This document shows, in pieces, positions 1 to 7,084 of a stretch of 23,520 nucleotides of DNA. The stretch covers positions 1-23,520 of IMG/VR virus record IMGVR_UViG_3300030098_003492; one strand, 5' to 3'. The DNA comes from a virus. The notes below the pieces were generated by a model. The model was not told where the DNA came from, did not search any database, and worked only from the letters and a program-made list of their open reading frames with translations. The position numbers were made by a program, and so were the translations under genes. How positions within the stretch are numbered: position 1 is the stretch's first letter; every line of letters starts with the position of its first letter.

Positions 1-12
1 AGTGTTAACGGT

Positions 13-930
13 ATGTATGCTAATCTTGATATTTTGGTTAAAGCAATTGCAAGAACAATTTTCCGCTCTTGTTATATCAATGGTGACGGTGAAGAAGCAG
101 ATGAACAATTGGATGATTATCTAATTCGATGTATCGAAATGCCTGAGAATATTACATATGTAATGGAAAATCGAGCACCCTATCGTTTTTATCATAGAGA
201 AAACAACGAGATTACAGAACATACTTGCCGTCTTGGTGTAATGCAAATTGCACCAAAACTATTTGCTTTAGAATTAAGTAGTGGTGTGTGGGGAGAAATT
301 AACATTAGGGACTTAAACACATTTGTTAATACATATGCAAATGGACATAAGAAAGGTAAGTGGCATATGATTTCTCCTCAAGAATTGTGGTTAAAGACAA
401 CAGGTGAAAAACCAACAAATGCACAAACAAAGGTTATGAAAGAATTTTTGAAGCAGAATCGTAAGCCTGAAGATGCCGAAAAGAAGGCTATGCAATTGTT
501 TGAAAGTATGGTTGAAAAGCACGATGTTATCAAGAAGGGTAAATTTGAAACAACACAAGGTAAGAAAGTGTTGGCTATGTATATCCGAGGTAAATTGGCA
601 GATTGGATGGTAATTGATAATCAATCAAAGAGAGGCATTCAAGATGTTAGCACTTACGTCTTAACAAAGAGAGGAAATACTTCAGGTATATCAGCAGGTG
701 TAAAAGAACCGGTAGTTGGTAACAAAGATGATTATTATTGGGCAGGACCAATTTGTATTGATAATCTATCAAGTGGTGCGGCAGTTGGCGACCAATTTGC
801 GGCTCGCGCTATGGCGGCTATGAATGATACAATGTTGGTAAAACTTGTATCTACTGTTAGTAGGTATTTATCAGGAGAACAAACGGAAGGACAAACTACG
901 GTTAGGTTGGATTGGGATGCCATGCCTTAA
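13..930 (+). CDS. Unknown viral protein, start uncertain at window edge
   Basis: I do not recognise this 305-residue protein. The reading frame is open through the first 12 bases with no stop, so ATG at 13 may be internal; no GGTGA ribosome binding site is visible in the few bases upstream. The protein is soluble in character, with mixed charged helices in the middle (about residues 110-175, rich in Lys and Glu) and a more beta/glycine-rich C-terminal third that carries a DDYYWAGP segment. There is no signal peptide, membrane segment or known catalytic motif that I can name. Its last 14 bases overlap the start of the TFB-like gene, so the two are probably co-transcribed. Function is unknown; the position beside a transcription factor suggests nothing specific. 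Confidence 0.75.
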   Translation: MYANLDILVKAIARTIFRSCYINGDGEEADEQLDDYLIRCIEMPENITYVMENRAPYRFYHRENNEITEHTCRLGVMQIAPKLFALELSSGVWGEINIRDLNTFVNTYANGHKKGKWHMISPQELWLKTTGEKPTNAQTKVMKEFLKQNRKPEDAEKKAMQLFESMVEKHDVIKKGKFETTQGKKVLAMYIRGKLADWMVIDNQSKRGIQDVSTYVLTKRGNTSGISAGVKEPVVGNKDDYYWAGPICIDNLSSGAAVGDQFAARAMAAMNDTMLVKLVSTVSRYLSGEQTEGQTTVRLDWDAMP

Positions 931-1552
931 TTGTAATTCCAAACTACTTGAAATGAACAAGAAGATTAATCTTCCTGTCTGTAAAGTTTGTGGGCAAATT
1001 CAAGCGTATCGAATCTATGAAGTTACTGATACATCTATGGTAACAAGTAGAACGAATGATGAATTCGAATTAAAGATGTTACTATCCGAATTCGGCCTGC
1101 AAACTTTTCAGACGGAAATTATGAAAAATTATAACGCTTGTAATAGTCATTTACTATTCAAGAAGATTGATTTGGCAACAAGAAATGTGGCTATTACCAC
1201 ATATACTTTAAGACAATTGAAACAGAAAAATTATCCTCTTGAATATTGTAAATTTGCTGGAACGACTTGGAAAAAAGTAGCAAGACTATTAAAAAGAATA
1301 GACAAACATTTTGGAACATCGGGAATATTAACATCCGATGATTTAGAATGTTTTTATGAAGAAATAACAGAAGTAGAAAAAGAAAATCTTATCCCTATTA
1401 TTAAAGAATGGGAAGAAAAAGAAACTCTAACTCGCGGTCTACTATCTGCACTCTTTTATGACAATACTGTTATGACAAGAGATGAAGCGAGAAAATTATT
1501 TGGTGTAAGCCTACCAAGACTAAAAAGGTATTTAACAAAGGTGAGAAAATGA
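917..1552 (+). CDS. TFB/TFIIB-like transcription initiation factor, compact
   Basis: 211-residue protein with the layout of archaeal TFB. A zinc ribbon lies at residues 3-26 (PCLNC, then about 15 residues, then CKVCGQ). Two cyclin-like helical repeats follow: repeat 1 at about 45-135, with the pattern of helices ending in AGTTWKKVARLLKRI where TFB has its helix-turn-helix-like end, and repeat 2 at about 150-211, ending RKLFGVSLPRLKRYL, which parallels the TFB end 'IAEVAGVTEVTIRNRY'. Host TFBs are about 300 residues, so this is a shortened form with little B-reader/linker. Such a protein would recruit host RNA polymerase to TBP-bound viral promoters. ATG at 917 is chosen because it puts the CPxC ribbon at the N-terminus; a longer frame from 845 lies inside the previous gene. 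The assignment rests on pattern similarity, so a TFB-derived DNA-binding protein without initiation activity is possible. Confidence 0.62.
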   Translation: MPCLNCNSKLLEMNKKINLPVCKVCGQIQAYRIYEVTDTSMVTSRTNDEFELKMLLSEFGLQTFQTEIMKNYNACNSHLLFKKIDLATRNVAITTYTLRQLKQKNYPLEYCKFAGTTWKKVARLLKRIDKHFGTSGILTSDDLECFYEEITEVEKENLIPIIKEWEEKETLTRGLLSALFYDNTVMTRDEARKLFGVSLPRLKRYLTKVRK

Positions 1553-2127
1553 AGAAAAGAAATGTGATGATAATTGGTGCAGGTGGAATTGGGTCTTTCC
1601 TAATTCCCCTATTGAACAGAACGAAGTTGTATAACCTAACAGTTTATGACCCTGATATTGTTGAAGAGAAGAATATGACATATCAGAATTTTAAACTTAG
1701 TGATTTGAACGACAAGAAAGTATTTGCTGTGGCTAATAGTTGCGAGGAAACTAACAAGGAAATCCTTAACCCTCAACCGTTTGTAGTATTAACTGCAAAT
1801 CAATTGAAGGGATATGATTTGGTAATTTGTTGTGCTGATAATTTAGATATTCGACGCACAATGTATAATGCTAAAGGTTTGAAGTGGTTGGATTTGCGAG
1901 CGCAGGGTAGAAATGGGGCTATGATTTCCCATTTAGAGGACCCAAAACTTTATTCAACATTTACAACAGGACCGGATGGTTCTTTCTCTTGTCAAGGAGA
2001 TTCTTGGGAAGGAGATGCTTCAGGTGTTCATTTTATGCAAGTAGTAATTGCAGGATATGGCGCACAATGGACGCAACGATGGTTTAATGGTGAAGAAGTT
2101 AAGAAGCATTTTACAATTAATGGGTGA
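1549..2127 (+). CDS. E1/ThiF/MoeB-like adenylyltransferase
   Basis: 192-residue Rossmann-fold protein of the ThiF/HesA/MoeB/E1 superfamily, which adenylates the C-terminus of ubiquitin-like or sulfur-carrier proteins. The nucleotide loop GAGGIGS is at residues 10-16. The strand-2 acidic motif YDPDIVEEKNM follows, corresponding to the family's 'D.D.VE..NL.RQ', and CADNLDIRR matches the conserved 'D...D....R' region. Family members usually have about 240 residues or more; this one is short, and the paired CxxC zinc ligands of MoeB/ThiF are not visible. A lone Cys in FSCQGD near residue 150 could be a transfer cysteine, but that is a guess. GGTGA at 1540-1544 sets the ATG at 1549, and the gene overlaps the TFB-like stop by 4 nt. 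A JAB protease two genes downstream suggests a joint pathway, though phage ThiF proteins also occur in cofactor or nucleotide chemistry. Confidence 0.78.
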   Translation: MKKRNVMIIGAGGIGSFLIPLLNRTKLYNLTVYDPDIVEEKNMTYQNFKLSDLNDKKVFAVANSCEETNKEILNPQPFVVLTANQLKGYDLVICCADNLDIRRTMYNAKGLKWLDLRAQGRNGAMISHLEDPKLYSTFTTGPDGSFSCQGDSWEGDASGVHFMQVVIAGYGAQWTQRWFNGEEVKKHFTING

Positions 2128-2132
2128 AACTA

Positions 2133-2657
2133 ATGAATATTTTTTACTTGGACCATGATGTAAATAAATGTGCGGAAATGCATTGTGATAAACACGTTGT
2201 CAAAATGATATTAGAATATGCACAAATGCTATGCACGGCACATCATTGTAAAGATACATATATTTGTGAAAAAACATGGTTGCCTAAGAAAGTTAATGCT
2301 GAAAAACTGAATCAATTGTATAAGTCTACACATATGATGCACCCTTCATCAGTATGGGCAAGAGCATCTTTACAACATTACAATTGGTTGTATAATTTAT
2401 TCTGCGCGGTATGTGATGAATATACATATCGTTATGGTAAAGTGCATCTATCAGATAAGAAACTGCGAAAGTTATTATCTGTTCCACCAACACGACTAGA
2501 AGATAATGGTTGGAAACAACCAACACAGGCTATGCCTATGGTGTATAAAATGAATGATAGTATTGACGCGTATAGAAACTATTACATTAAGAGCAAGTTA
2601 AAAAATATAGATATTAAATATACAAAAAGAGATAAACCAGAATGGTTAGGTGAATAA
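2133..2657 (+). CDS. Conserved viral protein, MNIFYLDxD family, unknown function
   Basis: 174 residues. The N-terminus MNIFYLDHDVNKCAEMHCDK, the following HVVKMILEYAQ and the HPSSVWARAS segment look like a family I have seen uncharacterised in marine phages and other large phages; this is recalled, not searched. Conserved-looking His, Cys, Asp and Trp residues (HCDKHVV, HHCKD, HPSSVWAR, PTQAMP, and the C-terminal KRDKPEW) suggest an enzyme or a metal- or nucleic-acid-binding protein, but no reaction can be named. ATG at 2133 follows a GGTGA (2123-2127) that overlaps the stop of the E1-like gene; a GTG 9 nt upstream is part of that ribosome binding site, not the start. Lying between the E1-like and JAB genes, it could be a partner of that pair. 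Confidence 0.8.
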   Translation: MNIFYLDHDVNKCAEMHCDKHVVKMILEYAQMLCTAHHCKDTYICEKTWLPKKVNAEKLNQLYKSTHMMHPSSVWARASLQHYNWLYNLFCAVCDEYTYRYGKVHLSDKKLRKLLSVPPTRLEDNGWKQPTQAMPMVYKMNDSIDAYRNYYIKSKLKNIDIKYTKRDKPEWLGE

Positions 2658-2658
2658 A

Positions 2659-3171
2659 ATGAATGAAAAAGAATATGAAATATATGAAGCAAGAGAGCGA
2701 AGAGAAGATAAGGCGGCATCCTATGATAAGCCAATTCTCGATGGACAATGGCAAAAGTTAAAGGAAAATGTCAATGAGGTTTTCTATGAAGTCGGCAACG
2801 ATTGGGAAAATGAACTATTCCTTGATGCTATTTGGGATGTGTCTGTAAATGAACTACCTGAATTAGAAGTCAGTGTAATTGTAGATTCTCATTTGAATCT
2901 ATTTATTAGCAAGGGAACAGGGTCATTTGTAGATTACGAAAGTGAGAATGTGACAGGAATGCGACTACCGCTATTATGTTGGATTCATACTCACCCATTT
3001 GGCAAGGCATATTTTAGCGGGACTGATTGGAATACAATTAGAACACAAAAACCAATTCTTGAATCCGCAATTGTTCTTGGTAATATGGAAAGAATGAAGT
3101 GGTGGACACAAGAAGGAAAGGAAATGCTATGCAAGACGGAAAAGATTTGTCTAAGCGAGGAAGAAGAGTAA
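2659..3171 (+). CDS. JAB/JAMM (MPN) metalloprotease
   Basis: 170 residues with a complete JAMM zinc motif. H110-T-H112-P is followed by seven residues from H112 to S120, then S120 and D123 (HTHP...FSGTD), matching HxHx7SxxD. The usual upstream Glu is probably within the PELEVSV strand near residues 75-80. Family members are isopeptidases or processing proteases acting on ubiquitin-like proteins (Rpn11, archaeal JAMM1) or on phage tail components. The N-terminal 60 residues are charged and helical. ATG at 2659 is 5 nt after GGTGA (2649-2653); the in-frame GTG at 2650 belongs to the ribosome binding site. The C-terminus is acidic and overlaps the next gene. The linked E1-like gene supports a role in ubiquitin-like protein chemistry, but no ubiquitin-like substrate is visible in the window. 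Confidence 0.85.
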   Translation: MNEKEYEIYEARERREDKAASYDKPILDGQWQKLKENVNEVFYEVGNDWENELFLDAIWDVSVNELPELEVSVIVDSHLNLFISKGTGSFVDYESENVTGMRLPLLCWIHTHPFGKAYFSGTDWNTIRTQKPILESAIVLGNMERMKWWTQEGKEMLCKTEKICLSEEEE

Positions 3172-3530
3172 GATTTCCAATTCTTACACCGACATTAATT
3201 AAGTGTCCAATTTGTAATGGCACTAAATGTAATGTCTGTAATGGAACAGGTGAATATGAAATGGAAAGCGAAGCGTATGTAGAAGTGCAACAACCTTTAG
3301 TGGTTAAATATGTCGTAGATAATATGGCTACAATTAGTAGTGAAATTTCACGACTGTATGGTAAAACACCTGAAGTAACTACTGAATGTGTTACACCAGA
3401 AACTGAAGTAATTAGAGTTGATTCTCTAAGTGGAAGTGTGTGGATTGCTCACGACCTTAAAAATAATAGTAGTCCAAAATATTTCTATAATAAAAAGGAG
3501 ATGGAAAAATGGTTAGTATCAGAGAGATAA
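3129..3530 (+). CDS. Small protein with DnaJ-type CxxCxG zinc motif
   Basis: 133 residues. Residues about 23-42 hold CPICNGTKCNVCNGTGEYE, two CxxCxG repeats as in the DnaJ zinc-binding region, which probably bind one zinc ion. The N-terminal dozen residues are very basic (KRGRRVRF). The C-terminal half looks beta-rich with no recognised motif. ATG at 3129 is preceded by a purine-rich GGAAAGGAA and lies 43 nt inside the JAB gene; an upstream in-frame ATG at 3099 has no comparable site. The 3' end overlaps the histone-fold gene by 22 nt. Zinc proteins of this type in viruses often bind nucleic acid or act as chaperone-like adaptors, but nothing specific can be claimed. Confidence 0.75.
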   Translation: MQDGKDLSKRGRRVRFPILTPTLIKCPICNGTKCNVCNGTGEYEMESEAYVEVQQPLVVKYVVDNMATISSEISRLYGKTPEVTTECVTPETEVIRVDSLSGSVWIAHDLKNNSSPKYFYNKKEMEKWLVSER

Positions 3531-3769
3531 GAAGAATATTTGACGAAGTATCAGAAGAAAGACAATTGCCTATGGCGGCAATATTAGAATTTCAAACAAG
3601 GGCAGAATCTTTGCTAAAGGATTTTGCCAAACAATGTGATTCATATGCAGGTGAGGGAAATACTCGCTTAACTAAGAATCATGTAAAATTAGCATTTGTT
3701 GATTTTAAAGATAAAGAAGAAAAGGAAGATGAAGAAAATGAAGAAGAATTTGGAGAGTGGAATGAATGA
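3509..3769 (+). CDS. Histone-fold protein with acidic tail
   Basis: 86 residues. Residues 4-66 fit a histone fold: short helix 1 (REIRRIFDEVS), loop, long helix 2 (about MAAILEFQTRAESLLKDFAKQCDSYAG), a loop with TRL, and helix 3 TKNHVKLAFVDF, which parallels archaeal 'TIKAEDIKLA'. The region after helix 2 corresponds to the archaeal HAGRKT turn. After the fold comes a very acidic tail (residues about 67-86, mostly E and D) that canonical archaeal histones of 66-70 residues lack. The basic DNA-contact residues are fewer than in a true nucleosomal histone, so it may be a transcription-type histone-fold subunit (NF-Y or TAF-like) or a histone antagonist rather than a DNA wrapper. AAGGAGATGG at 3494-3503 sets ATG at 3509. 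The gene overlaps its neighbours on both sides and precedes the DNA ligase. Confidence 0.6.
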   Translation: MVSIREIRRIFDEVSEERQLPMAAILEFQTRAESLLKDFAKQCDSYAGEGNTRLTKNHVKLAFVDFKDKEEKEDEENEEEFGEWNE

Positions 3770-5289
3770 ACTTTGAAGATTTTGCAGATATGAATGAAGC
3801 GTTTTTGTCGAGAACACCGACTCAAATGTTAAAAACAATTGATGAAACAAATTTTGCAGGCAATGAGAAACTTGTGCTAAACTTTTGGGGTAAGACTTAT
3901 CCTAATAGTGGTGTAGGTGAAAAGGTTTTGTTGAAACTTGTTGCAGACTATTGGGATATTGAAGATTTTATCCTTGAAGATATGATTGAAGATACAGGTA
4001 GTCTTGCACAAGCAATTGCTGAATGGGAAAATTCTTTCCCTGAAGAAGTTACCTATCTTGAGGAAGTAGAAAGTTGTCTTTATGCAGGTTCAAGAGAAGA
4101 AGTAATGGAACAATATATGACACTGTTCCCTAATCTAACATCTAACGGGCGAAAGTGGCTTACTGCTTTTGTTCTAAAGGAAACTCGAAATGGGACAGAT
4201 AGCGTATTGGTTAAGAAATCTATTGCTAAGATGTATGGTTTTACAAGTTCTGAAGTAAAGAAGGCTTCAACCTGTTTAAGTTTGGCAGAATTAATTGACC
4301 AAGCAATTGATACAGGATGTTTAGATGTTGTTCCAACCGCAGGAAAATTCATGACACCAATGCTTGCAAAAGATATTCGCAAGGTAAAAGGTGGAATGAA
4401 TATTACAAGTCGTCATTGGTGTGACTACAAGTATGATGGAATTAGAGCGCAGATTCATTATGATGGAAATGCTATTACTATCTTTAATCGAAGAGGCGAT
4501 GACATTACAAGCAAATATCAACGTGACTTAATTCCAATTATTGATGCGGCTTCAGACCCTGTTGATTGGATTGTTGATGGTGAGATTTATCCGATTGATG
4601 CAAATGGAGAACCTGCATCTTTTAGCAATATGGGAAGTAGGATTCACGGAAAAACTGATGAAGTTATTTACCGTAACCCTGTGACAATTCGACTGTTTGA
4701 TTGTTTGATGTATGGTGGACAACCTGTATTTGAGGATGATTTAGATACTCGACTTGAAACATTAAAAATGCATTTTGGAGAAGAATTAATTGCTGAAACC
4801 AAAGAAGTTAATAACCTTGAAGAGATGAAAGAATACTACGAAGAGGCTATTTCCGCAGGGTTTGAAGGAATTATCTTGAAGAATCCTACTGCAACTTATG
4901 ATTTCGGCGCACGTTCAAAGAATTGGTTGAAGTATAAGCCACCTATGGTTGATATGGATTGTTTAGTTACAGGTGCAGTATTAGGAAAAGGCAAGAGAGC
5001 AGGCGTATATGGTTCATATCAAATTGCTATTAGGGATGGAGATAACTTGGTTCACTTTGGAAATGTTGGTTCAGGATTTACTGACGCAGATTTGACATTC
5101 CTAACTGAAAAGTTCAATCAATCAACTGCATCCTCATTAACAAATGAACCAACCCCGATGATTATTGAAGTCAAGGGAGATATGATTACAAAGAACGAAC
5201 AAGGGGAATATGGTTTGCGCTTTCCCCGTTATGTGAAATACCGTGACGATAAAAGTGAACCAACACAATTAAAGGAAGTGTTAGAATGA
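3766..5289 (+). CDS. ATP-dependent DNA ligase
   Basis: 507 residues. Seals nicks in duplex DNA through a ligase-AMP intermediate. The adenylation motif I is KYDGIR with Lys222 as nucleophile. Further motifs follow in order: RRGDD after motif I, IVDGEIYP (motif III), FDCLMYGG (IIIa), EGIILKNP (IV) and WLKYKPP (V). About 200 residues before motif I form the helical DNA-binding domain, and residues after about 405 form the OB fold (VTGAVLGKGKRAGVYGSY). Cellular archaeal ligases are about 550-600 residues, so this is slightly short but complete. The initiating ATG overlaps the stop of the histone-fold gene (ATGA). It most likely joins Okazaki fragments in the viral replisome. Confidence 0.95.
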   Translation: MNFEDFADMNEAFLSRTPTQMLKTIDETNFAGNEKLVLNFWGKTYPNSGVGEKVLLKLVADYWDIEDFILEDMIEDTGSLAQAIAEWENSFPEEVTYLEEVESCLYAGSREEVMEQYMTLFPNLTSNGRKWLTAFVLKETRNGTDSVLVKKSIAKMYGFTSSEVKKASTCLSLAELIDQAIDTGCLDVVPTAGKFMTPMLAKDIRKVKGGMNITSRHWCDYKYDGIRAQIHYDGNAITIFNRRGDDITSKYQRDLIPIIDAASDPVDWIVDGEIYPIDANGEPASFSNMGSRIHGKTDEVIYRNPVTIRLFDCLMYGGQPVFEDDLDTRLETLKMHFGEELIAETKEVNNLEEMKEYYEEAISAGFEGIILKNPTATYDFGARSKNWLKYKPPMVDMDCLVTGAVLGKGKRAGVYGSYQIAIRDGDNLVHFGNVGSGFTDADLTFLTEKFNQSTASSLTNEPTPMIIEVKGDMITKNEQGEYGLRFPRYVKYRDDKSEPTQLKEVLE

Positions 5290-5570
5290 AGATTAAAAAG
5301 ATGAGTAAAGAAAGCATATGCCACTATTGTCATGAAAACTTTAACGGCGTAGAAGAAGGGTTAATTCAAAATTTACCTGATGGTAGCGAAAGTTATTATT
5401 GTTTAAGATGTATTGGTAAACTAATGGTGTATCGAATTGAAGGCGTACTACCACAACATTTGTTTATGGCTTGTGTTGATAAACTAAATGAACCTCTACC
5501 TGAAGAATTACTTAACAATAAAGATGAAAACCAAACTACTCTTGATGACTTTAATGAGGAAGAAGAGTAG
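5286..5570 (+). CDS. Small zinc protein with C-terminal PIP-box-like motif
   Basis: 94 residues. CHYC at about residues 12-15 and CLRC at about 39-42 form a four-cysteine zinc site. Near the C-terminus, in an acidic context, is QTTLDDFN, which matches the archaeal PCNA-interaction consensus Q-x-x-hydrophobic-x-x-aromatic. With a viral PCNA 5.6 kb downstream and DNA ligase just upstream (4-nt overlap), this protein may dock on the clamp as an adaptor for repair, replication or transcription coupling. The zinc ligands and the motif are seen; the interaction is inferred. It is the last gene before the first non-overlapping gap, so it probably ends the first operon. Confidence 0.8.
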   Translation: MKIKKMSKESICHYCHENFNGVEEGLIQNLPDGSESYYCLRCIGKLMVYRIEGVLPQHLFMACVDKLNEPLPEELLNNKDENQTTLDDFNEEEE

Positions 5571-5586
5571 AGAATCAAAGATAACA

Positions 5587-5610
5587 AACTTTAATATGTT
5601 AATAAACATA
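5587..5610 (+). promoter_or_regulatory. Putative promoter with palindromic operator
   Basis: In the 56-nt gap before the gene at 5627, AACTTTAATAT is a weak archaeal TATA-like element about 30 nt upstream of the start. Directly behind it is a perfect inverted repeat, TATGTT-AATA-AACATA (5595-5610), which could be a repressor site overlapping the promoter. This is the first real gap after a chain of overlapping genes, which supports a new transcription start. The TATA match is not strong. Confidence 0.38.
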
Positions 5611-5626
5611 GTTAAGGTCGAATGGT

Positions 5627-5854
5627 ATGCTATGGGATGAATTATTACCTTCTTCGATTATGAGAGAAGGAGATATAATTACTTACGCAACTGACGTTGG
5701 GTTATACATTGACGCTGAAATTGTTAGAGTTACTTGTCCTATTTGTTTAGAGGAATTTATCGGAAGCAAAAGAGAAGCAGGTATTTTCATAACAGGCCAT
5801 TCAAGTTATCATGAATTCGTAGAAGAAAGAGCAGAATATTATGGTGGAATTTAA
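5627..5854 (+). CDS. Small C2H2-type zinc-finger protein
   Basis: 75 residues, probably the first gene of the second operon. CPICLEEF at about residues 37-44 followed 17 residues after its second Cys by HSSYH gives CX2C-X17-HX3H, a C2H2-like zinc finger. The segment TCPICLEEF recurs nearly unchanged in the small protein at 12281-12469 (TCPICVEEF). The N-terminal half looks like beta strands (GDIITYATDVGLYIDAEIV). The ATG follows AAGGT; another ATG at 5622 is in a frame that soon stops. The protein ends GGI. It may be a DNA-binding regulator, but this is not shown. The next gene begins at its stop codon (TAATG). Confidence 0.75.
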   Translation: MLWDELLPSSIMREGDIITYATDVGLYIDAEIVRVTCPICLEEFIGSKREAGIFITGHSSYHEFVEERAEYYGGI

Positions 5855-6267
5855 TGTTTAGAAGAGAACAATTACAAGGAATTTTACTAACCTTAGCAAG
5901 ACCAGAAGTAACTATTTATCGTAGTGAGAAAAGTAAGTCCGGTTATACGATTAGAGTTAGGGTAATGTTCAGGGCTAATAGAGAATTTCTAATCGCCCTA
6001 GAAAGAACACTAAATCAATATGATATTAAAACAATCTTAAGGGAAAAGGAAGGAAGTAATAGACAAGCCCCTGTTCTTATTGTAGGGCAGAAGGCTTCCT
6101 TAAATCTATTAAGAGATTTAATGCCTGAATTACCATGTTCTCATAGTAATTGGGATAAGTTTGATTTAGTTACAGGTTACTTACAAGAAGGTTTACATTT
6201 AGAAGATGATGGAATGGATAGATTGATGAGAGAGATTGAAAATGTTGAGAAACAAACAAACGACTAG
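5854..6267 (+). CDS. Unknown protein, possible degenerate LAGLIDADG-like fold
   Basis: 137 residues. The alternation of strands and helices (GYTIRVRVMFRANREFLIALERTLNQYDI, then APVLIVGQKASLNLLRDLMP) recalls one repeat of a LAGLIDADG-fold protein, including the 'I.I.g..n...L...l' pattern near the C-terminal half. However, no catalytic LAGLIDADG helix is present, so if related it would be a DNA-binding derivative without nuclease activity. I give this only as a weak structural guess. It starts at the stop of the upstream gene and its last 26 nt overlap the ATPase gene. Confidence 0.7.
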   Translation: MFRREQLQGILLTLARPEVTIYRSEKSKSGYTIRVRVMFRANREFLIALERTLNQYDIKTILREKEGSNRQAPVLIVGQKASLNLLRDLMPELPCSHSNWDKFDLVTGYLQEGLHLEDDGMDRLMREIENVEKQTND

Positions 6268-7084
6268 TAAAAATATTATTTTAATTGGTGGGTACGGTAG
6301 TGGTAAAACTACTACTGCTATTGAGATGATGGGTAATCGACCTTATCAAATATATCCGGCTAATGATATTGCTATTGATGACATATATTCTTACCCAAAT
6401 AACCATGGGTTAATCATTGAAGATGTTCATTACAAACCTATGAAAGATAAGATTTTGTCGCTGATACTTATAAACCCTCACATTATTTTAACTTCTCTGA
6501 ACGAAAAAGATGTTTCAAAGACGATTTTAAATATGTGTGTAAGAAAGCGATTAGGTAGAACAGACAAAAGGCAGGATAAGATAAAGGAAGTAGCACCAAA
6601 TTGTATTAAACCTATTGATTTAAATAAGAATATCTATGATATTAACTTTGAACTATTAAAGAACAAGGATAGAAGACAAGTTTTGAAAATTGTGAAACAT
6701 AACAAACCTTCAGATATGCAATTACTATCATGGGTGCAACCAAATGTAGATGTTAGAAGTATAGTATTTGCTGACCATGTTATGAGATTGTGGTCCATTG
6801 ATTACTTTTATGAAATACTAACCTATTCATTAGCAGGGTATTTATCAGGACGACCATCATTCCCAAAGAGAAATACATACAGTCCAGTCCCCAAGATTTG
6901 TTCTAAGTTAGGTTTGAAAACAAGAGATAGTTATTTAGTCAAATCATTTTTAATGAATGATGAATACAAAGAATGGGCTACTAAGAAATTAAGTTCGGAT
7001 GAATGTAAGATACTGAACTTAAAAAAGCCCAGAAAGAAATCTGTAAGAGTAACAAAGATTAATAAAACATTGGGGGATTTCTAA
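6242..7084 (+). CDS. P-loop ATPase, candidate clamp-loader large subunit
   Basis: 280 residues. Walker A is GGYGSGKT at residues 16-23, and LIIEDV near residues 56-61 is the probable Walker B, followed by PHIILTSLNEKD, a sensor-1-like strand. The middle third is helical, with no recognised motif. The C-terminus is basic (KKPRKKSVRV) and ends in NKTLGDF at the last residues, which fits a PIP-box register (N/Q-x-x-L-x-x-F). Archaeal RFC large subunits also end with a basic tail and PIP box. With the RFC small subunit 600 nt downstream, I propose this as a highly reduced RFC large-subunit analogue. The Walker B lacks the canonical DE box, so it may be a different AAA-like ATPase. ATG at 6242 is preferred to TTG at 6236. 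Confidence 0.72.
   Translation: MLRNKQTTSKNIILIGGYGSGKTTTAIEMMGNRPYQIYPANDIAIDDIYSYPNNHGLIIEDVHYKPMKDKILSLILINPHIILTSLNEKDVSKTILNMCVRKRLGRTDKRQDKIKEVAPNCIKPIDLNKNIYDINFELLKNKDRRQVLKIVKHNKPSDMQLLSWVQPNVDVRSIVFADHVMRLWSIDYFYEILTYSLAGYLSGRPSFPKRNTYSPVPKICSKLGLKTRDSYLVKSFLMNDEYKEWATKKLSSDECKILNLKKPRKKSVRVTKINKTLGDF

Noticed and set aside
845-916. A 24-residue N-terminal extension of the TFB-like protein
   Set aside because: It lies inside the preceding gene, has no ribosome binding site of note, and TFB-type ribbons begin near the N-terminus.
5627-5854. RING E3 ligase, from the CPICLEEF segment
   Set aside because: Only four zinc ligands (C2H2) are present; a RING needs eight in a cross-brace.
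5854-6267. Active LAGLIDADG homing endonuclease
   Set aside because: No catalytic LAGLIDADG helix with acidic end; only a weak fold resemblance remains.
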